From: Sphingobium cyanobacteriorum
GTDB taxonomy: Bacteria > Pseudomonadota > Alphaproteobacteria > Sphingomonadales > Sphingomonadaceae
Direction of reading: 5' to 3'
Assembly: GCF_030580935.1 (NCBI RefSeq)
Contig: NZ_JAUQOM010000003.1
Location: 124,001-188,000 of the forward strand
Length of the DNA: 64,000 bases
Shown: positions 1 to 9,414 of the stretch, one piece after another
Numbering within the stretch: the first letter of the stretch is position 1
Layout of the letters: each line of letters opens with the position of its first letter
Position numbers and translations under genes: made by a program
Notes under the pieces: generated by a model
Databases searched by the model: none
What the model was told of the DNA's origin: nothing
Seen by the model: the letters and a program-made list of their open reading frames with translations, nothing else

Positions 1-176
1 CGGATAGTGACGGGGCCGACTGGCGCGAGACAACCGCTGCCATCCTCGGTGTGGACGCAGCCGTCGAGCCGCAGCGGGCAAAAGAGATGCACGACAGTCA
101 CCTTGCCCGCGCACGATGGATGACGGAGGTTGGCTATGCCTATCTGCTCGGCAGTGAGCGCCCGCTAAAGCGTTAA
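1..176 (+). CDS. C-terminal fragment of an unrecognised ICE protein
   Basis: The window opens inside a reading frame starting at base 3 and closing with TAA at 174-176. The 57 visible residues end in a basic, helix-rich tail with the string SHLARARWMTEVGYAYLL. I associate that tail with small conserved proteins of trb-type ICEs, but I cannot name the family safely. The start lies left of the window. It reads in the same direction as the conjugation block. Function unknown. Confidence 0.5.
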   Translation, partial: DSDGADWRETTAAILGVDAAVEPQRAKEMHDSHLARARWMTEVGYAYLLGSERPLKR

Positions 177-321
177 GTTTCAATCCGATTTGGCGCCATT
201 CTGTTGCTGTTGCCGCAGCATACCCGGCATGGTTGAGCGCAACCTTGGCGCTATTATGCGTCAGGAAGTCCGGTGATGTTCATCCTGTACTATCCGCGCG
301 CCGCGCGGTTGGGAGGATGCA

Positions 322-1105
322 ATGCCGACGCCACCGGGGCGTCGCCAGCGACGCGCCGGCCGAATGTCCGACGCGCTCGGGCGCGCCGATCTTGCCGCCG
401 AGTTTCTTCAACGAAACCGTACCTATCGCGCCGAGCATGAGCAGATGCAGCAGCGCATCGCCGACGGCGCCGTCGCAAAGAACGCCGCCGAGACGGCGTT
501 CGCGCGGCGCTGGGGGTTATCCTTTCGCCACGGCGCCGGATGATCTTTCGGAGCCCGTCGTCTGGCGCCCGGAGCTGACCGCCGTCACGGTGATCCTCGA
601 CGCCGCGCCGGAGGGTTTCGAGACCGCCGCCCCGGTCGATCCGCGCGCGATCGGCGCGCTGCTCGCCGACCTGGCCGGGATCGAAGGCCGCCATGTCATC
701 GTCGCCGATGCGGCCGGCGAACATCGCCTGTGGCTGCGCGACCACAAGCCGGGCCAGCCGCTCGCCGCCGTCATCCCGCTCGACAAGGATTTCCTCACCC
801 GCATCGCCAGCCTGCTGCGCTTTCACCGCCGTCTGCTCGGCCGCGCCGCCGGCCCGCTGCCGCGCGGATGGCCGCTCACGGCTTACCGGCTCGCGCGGCT
901 CGACTTGATGCTCCGCGCGCTCGACCTGCGCGACGGCGGCGCGACCTACCGCGAGATCGCGATCGCGCTAGGACGCGACGAGGCAGCGCGGCTGTCCGCG
1001 AGCGACTGGAAGATGTCTTCCGCGCGTTCGTTCGTAGTCCGTCTGGTTCGCGACGGCATCGCCATGATGAAGGGCGACTACCGCAAGCTGCTCCGCATTC
1101 GCTGA
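322..1105 (+). pseudogene. DUF2285-domain ICE protein, split by an apparent one-base frameshift
   Basis: The ATG at 322 follows a good ribosome site (GGGAGGATGCA). The first frame encodes about 64 residues with the usual N-terminal look of this family (AAEFLQRNRTYRAEH, then RRWGLSF) and stops at 541-543. The rest (PDDLSEPVVWRPEL onwards, to TGA at 1103-1105) continues in the +1 frame and matches the DUF2285 domain with its C-terminal helix-rich region. Removing one G from the run of five at 512-516 joins the frames as RRWGYPFATAPDDL. Members sit beside the transfer genes of trb-type ICEs and are thought to be DNA-binding regulators. Either a real inactivation or a homopolymer sequencing error. 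Confidence 0.7.
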
Positions 1106-1233
1106 CCCGCTCACGCCGCCGCACGCATTTGGGGGTGGTCGCATCCGTGCGGCCGCACATCTTCATACCCCACCCGGCCGCCTCCGCTCTGACAATTACG
1201 TCTCCTGCCGCCACCGCCCGCAGGAGCCGTCAC

Positions 1234-1500
1234 TTGTCCGATACGCCCACCAACTTGCCGCCCCGTTTCCTGCGCACGCCGGAAGCCGCGCGATTTCTCG
1301 GCCTCTCCGGCCGCACCCTTGAGAAGCACCGCTATTTCGGCACCGGTCCTGCTTACCGCCGGATCGGCGGCCGCGTCGTCTATTCGGTCGATGACCTGCG
1401 CGCCTGGGCCGACATCGGCATCAAGCATTCGACCTCCGATCCGGGGCAGGATGATCTCATGCCGCGCGCGGATTCGGCCATCGCCCGGAGCCGGCGATGA
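1234..1500 (+). CDS. AlpA/excisionase-like helix-turn-helix protein
   Basis: About 88 residues. TTG is chosen as start because CAGGAG sits 8 bases upstream and all longer in-frame extensions lack family similarity. The core FLRTPEAARFLGLSGRTLEKH is a MerR/excisionase-type winged helix, followed by YRRIGGRVVYSVDDLRAWA, the usual second half of the HTH_17 fold. Such proteins next to ICE transfer genes typically act as excisionase-like (RdfS-type) or transcriptional activators; which role applies here is not visible. The stop overlaps the start of the DUF2840 gene (ATGA), so the two are translationally coupled. Confidence 0.8.
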   Translation: MSDTPTNLPPRFLRTPEAARFLGLSGRTLEKHRYFGTGPAYRRIGGRVVYSVDDLRAWADIGIKHSTSDPGQDDLMPRADSAIARSRR

Positions 1501-2003
1501 CCGTCCCACCGTCACCCCTGCGCCACCGCCAGCCATCCGATGACGGCATGACGCGCGTCGAATTGACGTGGATCGAGAAACGGATCGAGCATTGGATCAG
1601 GTTCGGGCGCGTTGCGGTTGATGAGATCGTCGATCGCCGCCGCCGCATCGTCCGCTTCCGTCCCGGCGCCATCTTCGCGTTCGTCCGCTGGGCCGCCAAC
1701 GACTACGGCACGGTCAGCTCGCGCATCGACATCGTGCGTGCGGTCGGCACCGGCGAGCCCTTCACGACTCTGCCGTTCGTCCGCCCCGGCGGCGACATCC
1801 TGCTCAAGATCGAAGGCTGGCCCAAGGTAAGCCAAGTGCTTGCCGCGATCGACGCGGCCGAGGCGGCCGGCGTCGATCCCTGCGACGCCGCGCCCGATCA
1901 TTGGCGGCACGTCCACAACCGCATCGCCGCCGGACATCAGCCGCGTCCCTACACGCTGGAGCGTCATCGCGCCTGGCTCAAGCGCCGGGAGATCGAAGGA
2001 TGA
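1497..2003 (+). CDS. DUF2840 domain-containing ICE protein
   Basis: 168 residues, of unknown biochemical role. The sequence around WIEKRIEHWIRFGR and the FRPGAIFAFVRWAANDYGT segment is characteristic of the DUF2840 family, found almost only between the HTH gene and the TraF peptidase in trb-type conjugative elements. The start ATG overlaps the previous stop by four bases and its own stop overlaps the traF start in the same way, giving a three-gene coupled unit. An alternative in-frame ATG lies 17 codons downstream (MTRVELTW). No signal peptide or membrane segment. Confidence 0.85.
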   Translation: MTVPPSPLRHRQPSDDGMTRVELTWIEKRIEHWIRFGRVAVDEIVDRRRRIVRFRPGAIFAFVRWAANDYGTVSSRIDIVRAVGTGEPFTTLPFVRPGGDILLKIEGWPKVSQVLAAIDAAEAAGVDPCDAAPDHWRHVHNRIAAGHQPRPYTLERHRAWLKRREIEG

Positions 2004-2545
2004 CGCGCCGTGGATGGGCCATTGCGACGGTCTCTGTCGCGTCGCTATTCGGCGTGTCGTTCGCAGCCGTGGCGGTATTCGACCCGCTCCCGCGCGTCGT
2101 CTGGAACGCCAGCGCGAGCGCGCCGATCGGACTTTATCGGATCGAGCCGCTTCCCGATCCGCCGAACGGCGCGTTGGTCGCCGTGACGCCGCCACCGCCG
2201 CTGGCGCGGTGGCTCGCGGAGCGCGGCTATCTCGGCGAGCGCGTGCCGCTCCTCAAGCACGTTGCCGCCAAACCGGGGCAGCGAGTGTGCAGGATCGGCG
2301 CCGTCGTGAGCATCGATGCGCAGCCCGTCGTCGTTGCTCGCTTGGCCGACGGCATGGGCCGCCCGCTGCCGGTCTGGCAGGGCTGCCGCACGCTGCGCGC
2401 CGGCGAGCTGCTGATGCTCAATCCCGACCACGCCGACAGCATGGACGGCCGCTATTTCGGCCGGTTGCCGGCCTCGACCGTGCTCGGCCGCGCGATCCCG
2501 ATCCTTACCCGCGACGACCTCGAAGCGCCGCTCACCTGGCGCTGA
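2000..2545 (+). CDS. traF: TraF-type conjugal transfer signal peptidase (family S26)
   Basis: 181 residues with one N-terminal membrane segment (about residues 6-27) and a periplasmic catalytic domain. The nucleophile is probably Ser40 in NASASAPIGLY, matching the S-x-P-x-G-x-Y pattern of TraF and LepB-like enzymes; Lys86 in PLLKHV fits the general base. In IncP-type systems TraF trims and circularises the TrbC pilin, and a trbC gene lies 7 kb downstream. The C-terminal DSMDGRYFG matches the conserved box of the family. ATGA overlap with the DUF2840 gene. Confidence 0.92.
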   Translation: MTRRGWAIATVSVASLFGVSFAAVAVFDPLPRVVWNASASAPIGLYRIEPLPDPPNGALVAVTPPPPLARWLAERGYLGERVPLLKHVAAKPGQRVCRIGAVVSIDAQPVVVARLADGMGRPLPVWQGCRTLRAGELLMLNPDHADSMDGRYFGRLPASTVLGRAIPILTRDDLEAPLTWR

Positions 2546-2582
2546 CCCGCTTTTCCCAACTGCCAACCCAAAGGAGATCATC

Positions 2583-2918
2583 ATGCAGATCGGCAGCTTC
2601 TTCCGCACTGCCAACGGCTACGAAGGCATCATCGAGACGGCGACGCTCGACATCCGTATCTCGATTGTCCCAGCCGATCCGAGCGACGCCGACAAGGCGC
2701 CGGACTGGCGCGTCCATCGCGGCGACAGCGGCGAAGGGCCGGAGATCGGAGCCGGCTGGAACGAGAGCGGCGAACGCGCCGGCGATTACGTCTCGCTGCG
2801 CATCGACGATCCCGCCTTTGCGCAGCCGATCCGCGCCGCGCTGTTCCAGAACGGCAATGACAAATCGGCTTGGTCGCTGCGCTGGAACCGCCAGCCGAAA
2901 TCGCGCGAGCAGGACTGA
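2583..2918 (+). CDS. DUF736 family protein
   Basis: 111 residues, strong ribosome site AAAGGAG 6 bases before the ATG. Starts MQIGSFFRTANGYEG and carries the DWRVHRG and WNESGERAGDYVSLRIDDP blocks typical of DUF736, a small, probably beta-rich cytoplasmic protein found in plasmids and ICEs of alphaproteobacteria. Function not established. It sits between the TraF peptidase and the lytic transglycosylase, its usual place in this element family. Confidence 0.88.
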   Translation: MQIGSFFRTANGYEGIIETATLDIRISIVPADPSDADKAPDWRVHRGDSGEGPEIGAGWNESGERAGDYVSLRIDDPAFAQPIRAALFQNGNDKSAWSLRWNRQPKSREQD

Positions 2919-3069
2919 ACCAGTGCGCTTCATCCTCATCCCTTTGTTCGCGGGAAAGCCGTCTCATCCCTTCGTCCCGCTCGGTCGCAGGCCGGCCGGC
3001 GCGCGCAGCGAAGGTCAAGGGCGGCCAACGGCCGGCGCTCCGCGCGCACCCTTTACCGCAGCGAGCACG

Positions 3070-3834
3070 ATGGCAGGCTGGCGACGGAGTGGAGTCGGAT
3101 CGGCGGTGGCGCTTGCCGTCGTGCTGCTGTCCGGCAGCGCTGCGCCTGCTTCCGTGCTGGCGCAGGATATGTCGGCCGCGCGATCGGCACCCGTCCATCC
3201 TTATGCCCGCCATGTCGCCGACGCCGCGCGTCGGTTCGGCATCCCCGAAGCGTGGATTTGGGCCGTGATGCGCGTCGAGAGCCGTGGCGTTTCCCGCGCA
3301 ATCTCGCCTGCCGGGGCGATGGGCTTGATGCAGATCATGCCCGCGACCTGGGCGGGCCTACGCACTCGCTACGGCCTCGGCCCCGCTCCGTTCGACGTGC
3401 GCGACAACATCATGGCGGGCGCGGCCTATCTGCGCGAGATGCACGACCGCTACGGCAACGCCAGCGCGATGCTGGCGGCCTATAATGCGGGACCGGGCCG
3501 CTACGACGACTATCTGTCGCGCGGCCGTCCGCTGCCTCGTGAGACGGTCGGCTATCTCGCCCGGCTCGCGCCGATCACTGGCGGATCGGGCGCTGTGGAG
3601 ATGGCGGTAAGCGTGCCGCCTGATCCGTTCGCCTGGCGTCGCGCCGCGTTGTTTGTTCGCACGGGGAGCGCCGCATCAGATGCAGTTGGCGTGCGGTCCG
3701 GCAGCGGCGAAACCGCGCCGGAAACGCCCTCGGGCAGCGTAGAATCTGACGGCGCTCACACCACCGATCCGTCGCCGAATGTGGCGCGCGACACGCTGTT
3801 CGTGTCCCGCGCCCGCGCGGGCCGACCGCAATGA
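3070..3834 (+). CDS. Periplasmic lytic transglycosylase (VirB1-like)
   Basis: 254 residues from the ATG at 3070, which gives a clean signal peptide (RRSG, then a hydrophobic stretch, then SVLAQ). An in-frame GTG at 2923 would add 49 residues of poor quality sequence. The SLT domain is clear: WAVMRVESR contains the catalytic Glu, followed by GAMGLMQIMPATW, NIMAGAAYLREM and MLAAYNAGPG. The enzyme cleaves peptidoglycan to let the type IV secretion channel through. The C-terminal 70 residues are low complexity. It is followed by a non-coding stretch and then the relaxase gene. Confidence 0.9.
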   Translation: MAGWRRSGVGSAVALAVVLLSGSAAPASVLAQDMSAARSAPVHPYARHVADAARRFGIPEAWIWAVMRVESRGVSRAISPAGAMGLMQIMPATWAGLRTRYGLGPAPFDVRDNIMAGAAYLREMHDRYGNASAMLAAYNAGPGRYDDYLSRGRPLPRETVGYLARLAPITGGSGAVEMAVSVPPDPFAWRRAALFVRTGSAASDAVGVRSGSGETAPETPSGSVESDGAHTTDPSPNVARDTLFVSRARAGRPQ

Positions 3835-4072
3835 TCGGTCTGTCACTCCCTTCATCCGTCCGAAGCAGCAAAGTGGCTGGGGAGGAGGAAAACGGCAGGG
3901 ACAGACGAGGGCAAGATATAAGCCGCACCCCGTTTCGCCGAAAAGCCAAGGCTTTTCCGTGGCTTCATGCGGGGGCGTCGGTCGGCGCGCGTGCCGCGCG
4001 GAAGGGAAAAGCAAGCAAAATCAACGTCTCGAATGGCACCACGGGCCATTTACGGCCGAAAGCGGCCCGGCC
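3835..4072. other. Non-coding region before the relaxase gene, candidate oriT
   Basis: 238 bases without a convincing gene. It contains a perfect 8-bp inverted repeat with a two-base spacer at 3940-3957 (GAAAAGCC, AA, GGCTTTTC) next to AT-richer sequence (around 3911-3921), and further short GC-rich repeats near 4050-4072. In this element family the transfer origin lies immediately upstream of the relaxase gene, so this is the best oriT candidate in the window. I see no exact match to the IncP nic consensus. Position and repeat are seen; the function is inferred. Confidence 0.4.
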
Positions 4073-5830
4073 GTGAGCGAGGACAGTGAGTTCCGCGTTC
4101 GGCCGGGCAAGGCCAAGCGCAGCAAGGCGCAGGGCCGCAATGCGCGCGGCCTGGTGGCCGAGGTGCTGCGCGTGGCCGCGATCCACAGCGGAGGCCGGCG
4201 CACCGGGGGCGGCTCGCGCCGAGGTCGCCAATCCAGTTTCGGGCGGGGACGAACAGCATTTGCCCGCAGCCGGTTATTCGGATCGGGCCGTCGAGTGATG
4301 GTGAAGGCGCTACCCGTGAACCATCGCAGTCGCGGGGGCCGACGCATGGCGCCGCTGTCCGCGCACGTCGCCTATTTGAAGCGCGAAGGCGTCACCCGTG
4401 ACCGTTCCCCGACGCGCATGTTCGACGCGGCCGGAGACAATGCCGACGATCGCGCATTCACCGAGCGGTGCAAGGATGACCGGCATCATTTCCGCATCAT
4501 CGTCTCGCCGGAGGATGCGGCCGAGCTGACCGACCTACGCGAATACACCCGCGATCTCGTGCGGCAGATGGAAACGGATTTGGGGACGCGGCTCGATTGG
4601 GTCGCGGTCGATCATTGGAACACCGACAACCCGCACGTTCATATGCTCGTGCGCGGTGTCACCGACACCGGCACCGATCTCGTCATGGCGCGGGACTATA
4701 TCAGCCACAACCTGCGCTCCCACGCCGAGGAGCTGGCGCAGGCCGAACTTGGGCCGAAGCCTGAGCATGAAGTGCAGCGCGCGCTCGACCGAGAAGTGAC
4801 GGCCGAGCGCTGGACGCGGCTCGATACCGAGATCGGCCGCGCGGCCGACGAACTGGGGGTCATCGACCTGCGCCCCGAGCGGCCCGGTCCGGCCGATCCG
4901 CGCCTCCGCCGGTTAATGGTCGGCCGCTTGCAGCATCTGGAGACGATGGGGCTCGCCGCTGAGGGTGAGCCCGGACAGTGGGCGGTTGCCGAAGGCGCGC
5001 AAGGCAAGCTGCGCGAGCTGGCCGCGCGCGGCGACATTATCCGCACCATCGGACAGGCTCTGAAAGATCACGGGCAGGACCGGCCGCTGGAAAGCTACGC
5101 GGTTGTGAGCGGCGCGCCGGAAAAGCCAATCGTCGGCCGGCTGATCGACAAGGGGTTGCACGACGAGCTGTATGGCGCGGCCTATGCCGTGATCGACGGC
5201 ACGGACGGCCGCACCCATCATGTGCGGCTGCCCGGAATTGAAGCGCTGGAGCAAAGCCCGACGCTCGGCGGGATCGTCGAGCTGCGCGCTATAGGCAAGC
5301 CGGGCGAGCCGAAGCCCACCCTGATCCTCGCCACGCGATCGGACCTCGACCTCGCCGCGCAGGTGAAGGCGCCCGGCGCGACCTGGCTTGACCATCGGCT
5401 GATCGAGCGCGGCACGGGTGTCGCGGATGGCGGGTTCGGTGCGGAGGTGTGCCGTGCGATGGACGCGCGCACCGATCATCTTGTCCGCGAGGGGCTGGCG
5501 CGCCGCTATGGCCAACGCGCGGTGTTCGAGCGCGGCTTGCTCGACACGCTGCGCAAGCGCGAGCTGGACGCCGTTGGCGCGAAGATCGCGGGCGAAACGG
5601 GCCTTGCGTATCGCCCGACCACCTCCGGCGAGAAGATTGCCGGCGTAGTCCGCCAGCGCCTCGCACTCGCCTCCGGTCGCTTCGCCATGATCGACGACGG
5701 GCTCGGCTTCCGTCTCGTGCCCTGGGCCAGCGCGCTCGAACAGCAGCTCGGTCGCCAAGTGTCCGGTGTCGTTCGCGCTGGTGGCGGCATCGACCTAGCG
5801 CTCGGCCGCAAGCGCGGCCTCGGCCTCTGA
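4073..5830 (+). CDS. DUF3363 relaxase (VirD2-like conjugative nickase)
   Basis: 585 residues from a GTG start (MSEDSEFRVRPGK), which matches the usual beginning of these relaxases; upstream in-frame sequence is low quality. The N-terminal nickase domain shows GGRRMAPLSAHVAYLKREGV, a DDRHHFRIIVSPED block, and the metal-binding histidines in VAVDHWNTDNPHVHMLVRG (about residues 175-195). The C-terminal part matches DUF3363. It would nick oriT and pilot the DNA strand through the Trb channel with TraG. The transglycosylase gene ends 238 bases upstream; TraG starts 13 bases downstream. Confidence 0.92.
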   Translation: MSEDSEFRVRPGKAKRSKAQGRNARGLVAEVLRVAAIHSGGRRTGGGSRRGRQSSFGRGRTAFARSRLFGSGRRVMVKALPVNHRSRGGRRMAPLSAHVAYLKREGVTRDRSPTRMFDAAGDNADDRAFTERCKDDRHHFRIIVSPEDAAELTDLREYTRDLVRQMETDLGTRLDWVAVDHWNTDNPHVHMLVRGVTDTGTDLVMARDYISHNLRSHAEELAQAELGPKPEHEVQRALDREVTAERWTRLDTEIGRAADELGVIDLRPERPGPADPRLRRLMVGRLQHLETMGLAAEGEPGQWAVAEGAQGKLRELAARGDIIRTIGQALKDHGQDRPLESYAVVSGAPEKPIVGRLIDKGLHDELYGAAYAVIDGTDGRTHHVRLPGIEALEQSPTLGGIVELRAIGKPGEPKPTLILATRSDLDLAAQVKAPGATWLDHRLIERGTGVADGGFGAEVCRAMDARTDHLVREGLARRYGQRAVFERGLLDTLRKRELDAVGAKIAGETGLAYRPTTSGEKIAGVVRQRLALASGRFAMIDDGLGFRLVPWASALEQQLGRQVSGVVRAGGGIDLALGRKRGLGL

Positions 5831-5843
5831 CAAGGAAACAGCC

Positions 5844-7817
5844 ATGTCCGCGACGAAAATCCTGTGGGGCCAGATCATCGCTGTCTTTCTGATCGTGCTC
5901 GCAGGTGTGTGGGGCGCGACGCAATGGACCGCCGCGGCCTTGGCCTATCAACCCGAGCTGGGGCCGCCCTGGTTCATCGTCGGCGGCTGGCGTGTCTATC
6001 CGCCGCCGGCCTTCTTTTGGTGGTGGTTCTCGTTCGACGCATACGCGCCAGCCATCTTCAAGACCGGCGCATTCATCGCCGCGTCGGGCGGGTTCGTGTC
6101 AATCGCCGTCGCCATTGGAATGTCTGTGTGGCGTGCGCGCGAGTTGAAGAACGCCGAGACCTACGGCTCGGCACGCTGGGCGACAACGCGCGAGGTTCGG
6201 GCGGCCGGGCTGCTGGGCGCGAACGGCGTCGTGCTCGGCAGACTCGACCGGGACTATCTGCGCCACGATGGCCCCGAGCATGTGCTGTGCTTCGCTCCGA
6301 CGCGGAGCGGCAAGGGCGTCGGGTTGGTTGTGCCGTCGCTACTCACCTGGCCGGCCTCCGCGATCGTCCACGACATAAAAGGCGAGAACTGGTCGCTGAC
6401 CTCGGGCTTCCGCGCGCGACACGGCCGCGTGCTGCTGTTCGATCCGACCAATGCCGCATCGGCTGCCTACAACCCGTTGCTGGAAGTGCGGCGCGGCCAA
6501 TGGGAGGTGCGCGATGTGCAGAATGTGGCGGACGTGCTGGTCGATCCCGAAGGCAGCCTGGAGCGCCGGAACCATTGGGAAAAAACGTCGCACTCGCTGC
6601 TGGTCGGCGCGATCCTTCACGTCCTCTATGCCGAGCCGGACAAGACGTTGGCCGGCGTCGCGTCGTACCTCTCCGATCCATCTCGCACGATCGAGCAGAC
6701 GCTGGCCGCGATGATGGCGACGCCGCACCTTGGCGAAGCCGGCGTTCATCCCGTCGTCGCCAGCGCGGCGCGAGAGCTGCTGAACAAGTCGGATAACGAG
6801 CGGTCGGGCGTGCTCAGCACGGCCATGTCGTTCCTCGGTCTCTACCGCGATCCTGTTGTGGCGCAGGTCACGCGGGCCTGCCAGTGGCGCATATCGGATC
6901 TGGTGGGGGGCGAACGGCCGGCGACGCTCTATCTGGTCGTGCCGCCCAGCGACATATCGCGCACCAAGCCACTCATCCGCCTCATCCTCAACCAGATCGG
7001 GCGCCGTTTGACCGAGGAGCTGACCCCGAAGGGCAACCGCCACCGCGTGCTCCTGATGCTCGACGAGTTTCCCGCCTTAGGCCGGCTCGACTTCTTCGAG
7101 TCTGCCTTGGCGTTCATGGCCGGCTACGGGCTCAAGGCGTTCCTGATCGCGCAGAGCCTCAATCAGATCGAGAAGGCTTACGGCCCGAACAACGCGATCC
7201 TCGACAACTGCCACGTCCGCGTGAGCTTCGCCACCAACGATGAGCGGACCGCCAAGCGCGTCTCGGACGCGCTCGGCACCGCGACCGAGATGCGGGCGAT
7301 GAAGAACTATGCGGGTCACAGGCTTTCGCCCTGGCTCGGGCATCTGATGGTGTCGCGGTCAGAGACCGCTCGCCAGCTCCTCACGCCGGGCGAGGTGATG
7401 CAGCTGCCGCCCGATGACGAGATCGTCATGGTGGCGGGCGTCCATCCGATCCGGGCGAAGAAGGCCCGCTACTACCGCGACGCACGGTTCGCCGAACGTA
7501 TCATGTCCGCGCCCACCCCTGACGCCGCCCAGGTCCGGCGCGATGACTGGACGGGCCGCGCCGTCATCGCCGATCCCGCCGCCGTGGCGCAGATCGTCCG
7601 TTCGGCGGAGGACGCGGCGAACGGCGGATTGCGCCGCGAACCCGAACTGCCGGAGCATGTCGCCATCGCGCCCGAGACCTCGCCACCGCCCGCGCAGGAG
7701 TTTGCGATCATGGACGACGAACCCGACGACGCCGCGCGGCAGGCGGCGGTGCGGCGCCGGATGCAGGGGCTCGCGCGGCAAGCGTCGCTCGACCCCGGCG
7801 ATGGTATCGAGCTGTAG
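5844..7817 (+). CDS. traG: Conjugal transfer coupling protein TraG (VirD4 family ATPase)
   Basis: 657 residues, ATG after AAGGAAACAGCC. Two N-terminal membrane segments (about residues 8-30 and 73-95) anchor the protein. Walker A is APTRSGKGVG at 151-160; the Walker B region is VLLMLDEFPALG near 405. Conserved DIKGENW and QSLNQIEKAYG motifs complete the T4CP pattern. It links the relaxosome to the Trb secretion channel and energises DNA export. The tail after about 580 is proline/alanine rich and variable. Confidence 0.95.
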   Translation: MSATKILWGQIIAVFLIVLAGVWGATQWTAAALAYQPELGPPWFIVGGWRVYPPPAFFWWWFSFDAYAPAIFKTGAFIAASGGFVSIAVAIGMSVWRARELKNAETYGSARWATTREVRAAGLLGANGVVLGRLDRDYLRHDGPEHVLCFAPTRSGKGVGLVVPSLLTWPASAIVHDIKGENWSLTSGFRARHGRVLLFDPTNAASAAYNPLLEVRRGQWEVRDVQNVADVLVDPEGSLERRNHWEKTSHSLLVGAILHVLYAEPDKTLAGVASYLSDPSRTIEQTLAAMMATPHLGEAGVHPVVASAARELLNKSDNERSGVLSTAMSFLGLYRDPVVAQVTRACQWRISDLVGGERPATLYLVVPPSDISRTKPLIRLILNQIGRRLTEELTPKGNRHRVLLMLDEFPALGRLDFFESALAFMAGYGLKAFLIAQSLNQIEKAYGPNNAILDNCHVRVSFATNDERTAKRVSDALGTATEMRAMKNYAGHRLSPWLGHLMVSRSETARQLLTPGEVMQLPPDDEIVMVAGVHPIRAKKARYYRDARFAERIMSAPTPDAAQVRRDDWTGRAVIADPAAVAQIVRSAEDAANGGLRREPELPEHVAIAPETSPPPAQEFAIMDDEPDDAARQAAVRRRMQGLARQASLDPGDGIEL

Positions 7818-7826
7818 GCGGCGATC

Positions 7827-8255
7827 ATGCGCGTCCGGCTCAATGTCTATTTTCCGCCAGCGCTCGCCAAGCAGGTTGACGAGCTGGCGATCCGCCGCCG
7901 CATCTCTCGCTCGGCAATCGTGGAGGCGGCGGTCGCCTCCTACCTCTCGCCGGACGGCGCCGACCGGATGGAGGCGGCGTTCGCTCGACGGCTCGATCGC
8001 TTGTCGCGTCAGGTCCAGCGGCTTGAGCGCGACACCGGACTCACGATTGAGGCACTGACGTTGTTTGTGCGGTTCTGGCTGACGGTGACGCCGCCATTGC
8101 CCGACGAGGATCAAGCGGCCGCGCAGGTGAAGGGACGCAAGCGCTACGAGGGTTTCGTCGAGACGCTCGGCCGGCGCTTCGCCAGCGGCAAGAGCTTGAG
8201 GGACGAGATACCGGAAGATGTCTGGCCGCGCTCCACTTCGACTGAGTCGGACTGA
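7827..8255 (+). CDS. CopG-type ribbon-helix-helix protein
   Basis: 142 residues. The N-terminus MRVRLNVYFPPALAKQVDEL followed by SRSAIVEAAVASYL is a standard ribbon-helix-helix DNA-binding unit. The C-terminal two-thirds contains coiled-coil-like helix (DRLSRQVQRLERDTGLTIEAL) and a hydrophobic segment. Proteins of this kind lie between traG and trbB in trb-type ICEs and probably regulate the trb operon or assist relaxosome assembly; neither is shown here. It starts 9 bases after the traG stop. Confidence 0.85.
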   Translation: MRVRLNVYFPPALAKQVDELAIRRRISRSAIVEAAVASYLSPDGADRMEAAFARRLDRLSRQVQRLERDTGLTIEALTLFVRFWLTVTPPLPDEDQAAAQVKGRKRYEGFVETLGRRFASGKSLRDEIPEDVWPRSTSTESD

Positions 8256-8427
8256 ATAGACACGCCAACCACCGCGTAGTCGAAAAGCAATTCCGCCGCC
8301 GACCACGTATCTGCCGCCCCCTCTACTACGCCAGCAAGTAGCTGTTGCGGCAGAAGTATTTATGCGTCTCTTGCTGTGCCCCGACAGCCGGGCGGCGGTT
8401 CGCCCGGCCCTTCGCAGGGCCAGTTCC

Positions 8428-9414
8428 TTGACCGTTCATCCGATCCGATCCGAGGCCAAGACGCGCGGCGCGCGGATGCTGCGCACCGCGCTCGGGCCGT
8501 CGATCTCGGCATGGCTGGACGACCCGACCGTGATCGAGGTGATGCTAAACCCGGACGGGAGGTTGTGGCTCGATCGGCTCGGCGAAGGCGTTAGCGATAC
8601 CGGCGAGACGCTGACCGCCGCCGATGGCGAACGCATCGTGCGCCTGGTCGCTCATCATGTCGGCGTCGAGGTTCATGCGCGCAGTCCCCGCGTGTCGGCA
8701 GAACTGCCCGAGGGCGGCGAACGATTCGAGGGCTTGCTGCCGCCTGTCGTAGCGGCTCCCGCCTTCGCTATCCGCAAGCCCGCCGTCGCGGTGTTCACGC
8801 TTGACGACTACGCCACCGCCGGGATCATGTCGGCCGACGCGGCGACGGCGCTGCGCGAAGGCGTATCGGCTCGCGCCAACATTCTCGTCGCCGGCGGCAC
8901 CGGCAGCGGCAAGACCACGCTGGTCAACGCGCTCTTGGCCGAAGTCGCCAAGACGACCGACCGCATCGTTCTGATCGAAGACACGCGCGAGCTGCAATGC
9001 GCTGCGCCCAACCTCGTCGCCATGCGGACGAAGGACGGCGTGGTGTCGCTGTCCGAGCTGGTCCGTTCGTCGTTACGGCTTAGGCCGGATCGCATCCCGA
9101 TCGGAGAGGTGCGCGGCGCCGAGGCGCTCGACCTCATCAAAGCCTGGGGCACCGGCCATCCGGGCGGCATCGGAACCATTCACGCCGGCACCGCACTTGG
9201 CGCGCTCCGCCGCATGGAGCAACTCGTTCAAGAGGCGGTCGTGACAGTCCCTCGCGCGCTGATCGCCGAGACCATCGACCTGATCGCCGTGCTGGTCCGT
9301 GACGCGCACGGCCGGCGTCTCGCCGAGCTGGCCCGCGTCGAAGGACTCGACGCCGCGACCGGCGACTACCGCCTTACCCTGCTTCCCAAACCCCAGCCCG
9401 GAGACCTGCCATGA
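8428..9414 (+). CDS. trbB: Conjugal transfer ATPase TrbB (VirB11 family)
   Basis: About 328 residues from TTG 8428 ([18 protein letters not shown]), which fits the family length; an ATG at 8362 would add 22 residues and cannot be excluded. Walker [11 protein letters not shown] lies near residue 155, then the Asp box [10 protein letters not shown], Walker B-like [10 protein letters not shown] and the His box [14 protein letters not shown], all diagnostic of VirB11-type hexameric secretion ATPases. It powers pilus assembly and substrate transfer on the cytoplasmic side of the channel. First gene of the trb operon; its stop overlaps trbC (ATGA). Confidence 0.94.
   Translation: MTVHPIRSEAKTRGARMLRTALGPSISAWLDDPTVIEVMLNPDGRLWLDRLGEGVSDTGETLTAADGERIVRLVAHHVGVEVHARSPRVSAELPEGGERFEGLLPPVVAAPAFAIRKPAVAVFTLDDYATAGIMSADAATALREGVSARANILVAGGTGSGKTTLVNALLAEVAKTTDRIVLIEDTRELQCAAPNLVAMRTKDGVVSLSELVRSSLRLRPDRIPIGEVRGAEALDLIKAWGTGHPGGIGTIHAGTALGALRRMEQLVQEAVVTVPRALIAETIDLIAVLVRDAHGRRLAELARVEGLDAATGDYRLTLLPKPQPGDLP

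Noticed and set aside
268..300. Possible third copy of the direct repeat near the left edge
   Set aside because: Only a short TGTTCATCCTGTAC-like similarity; too weak to be an att site.
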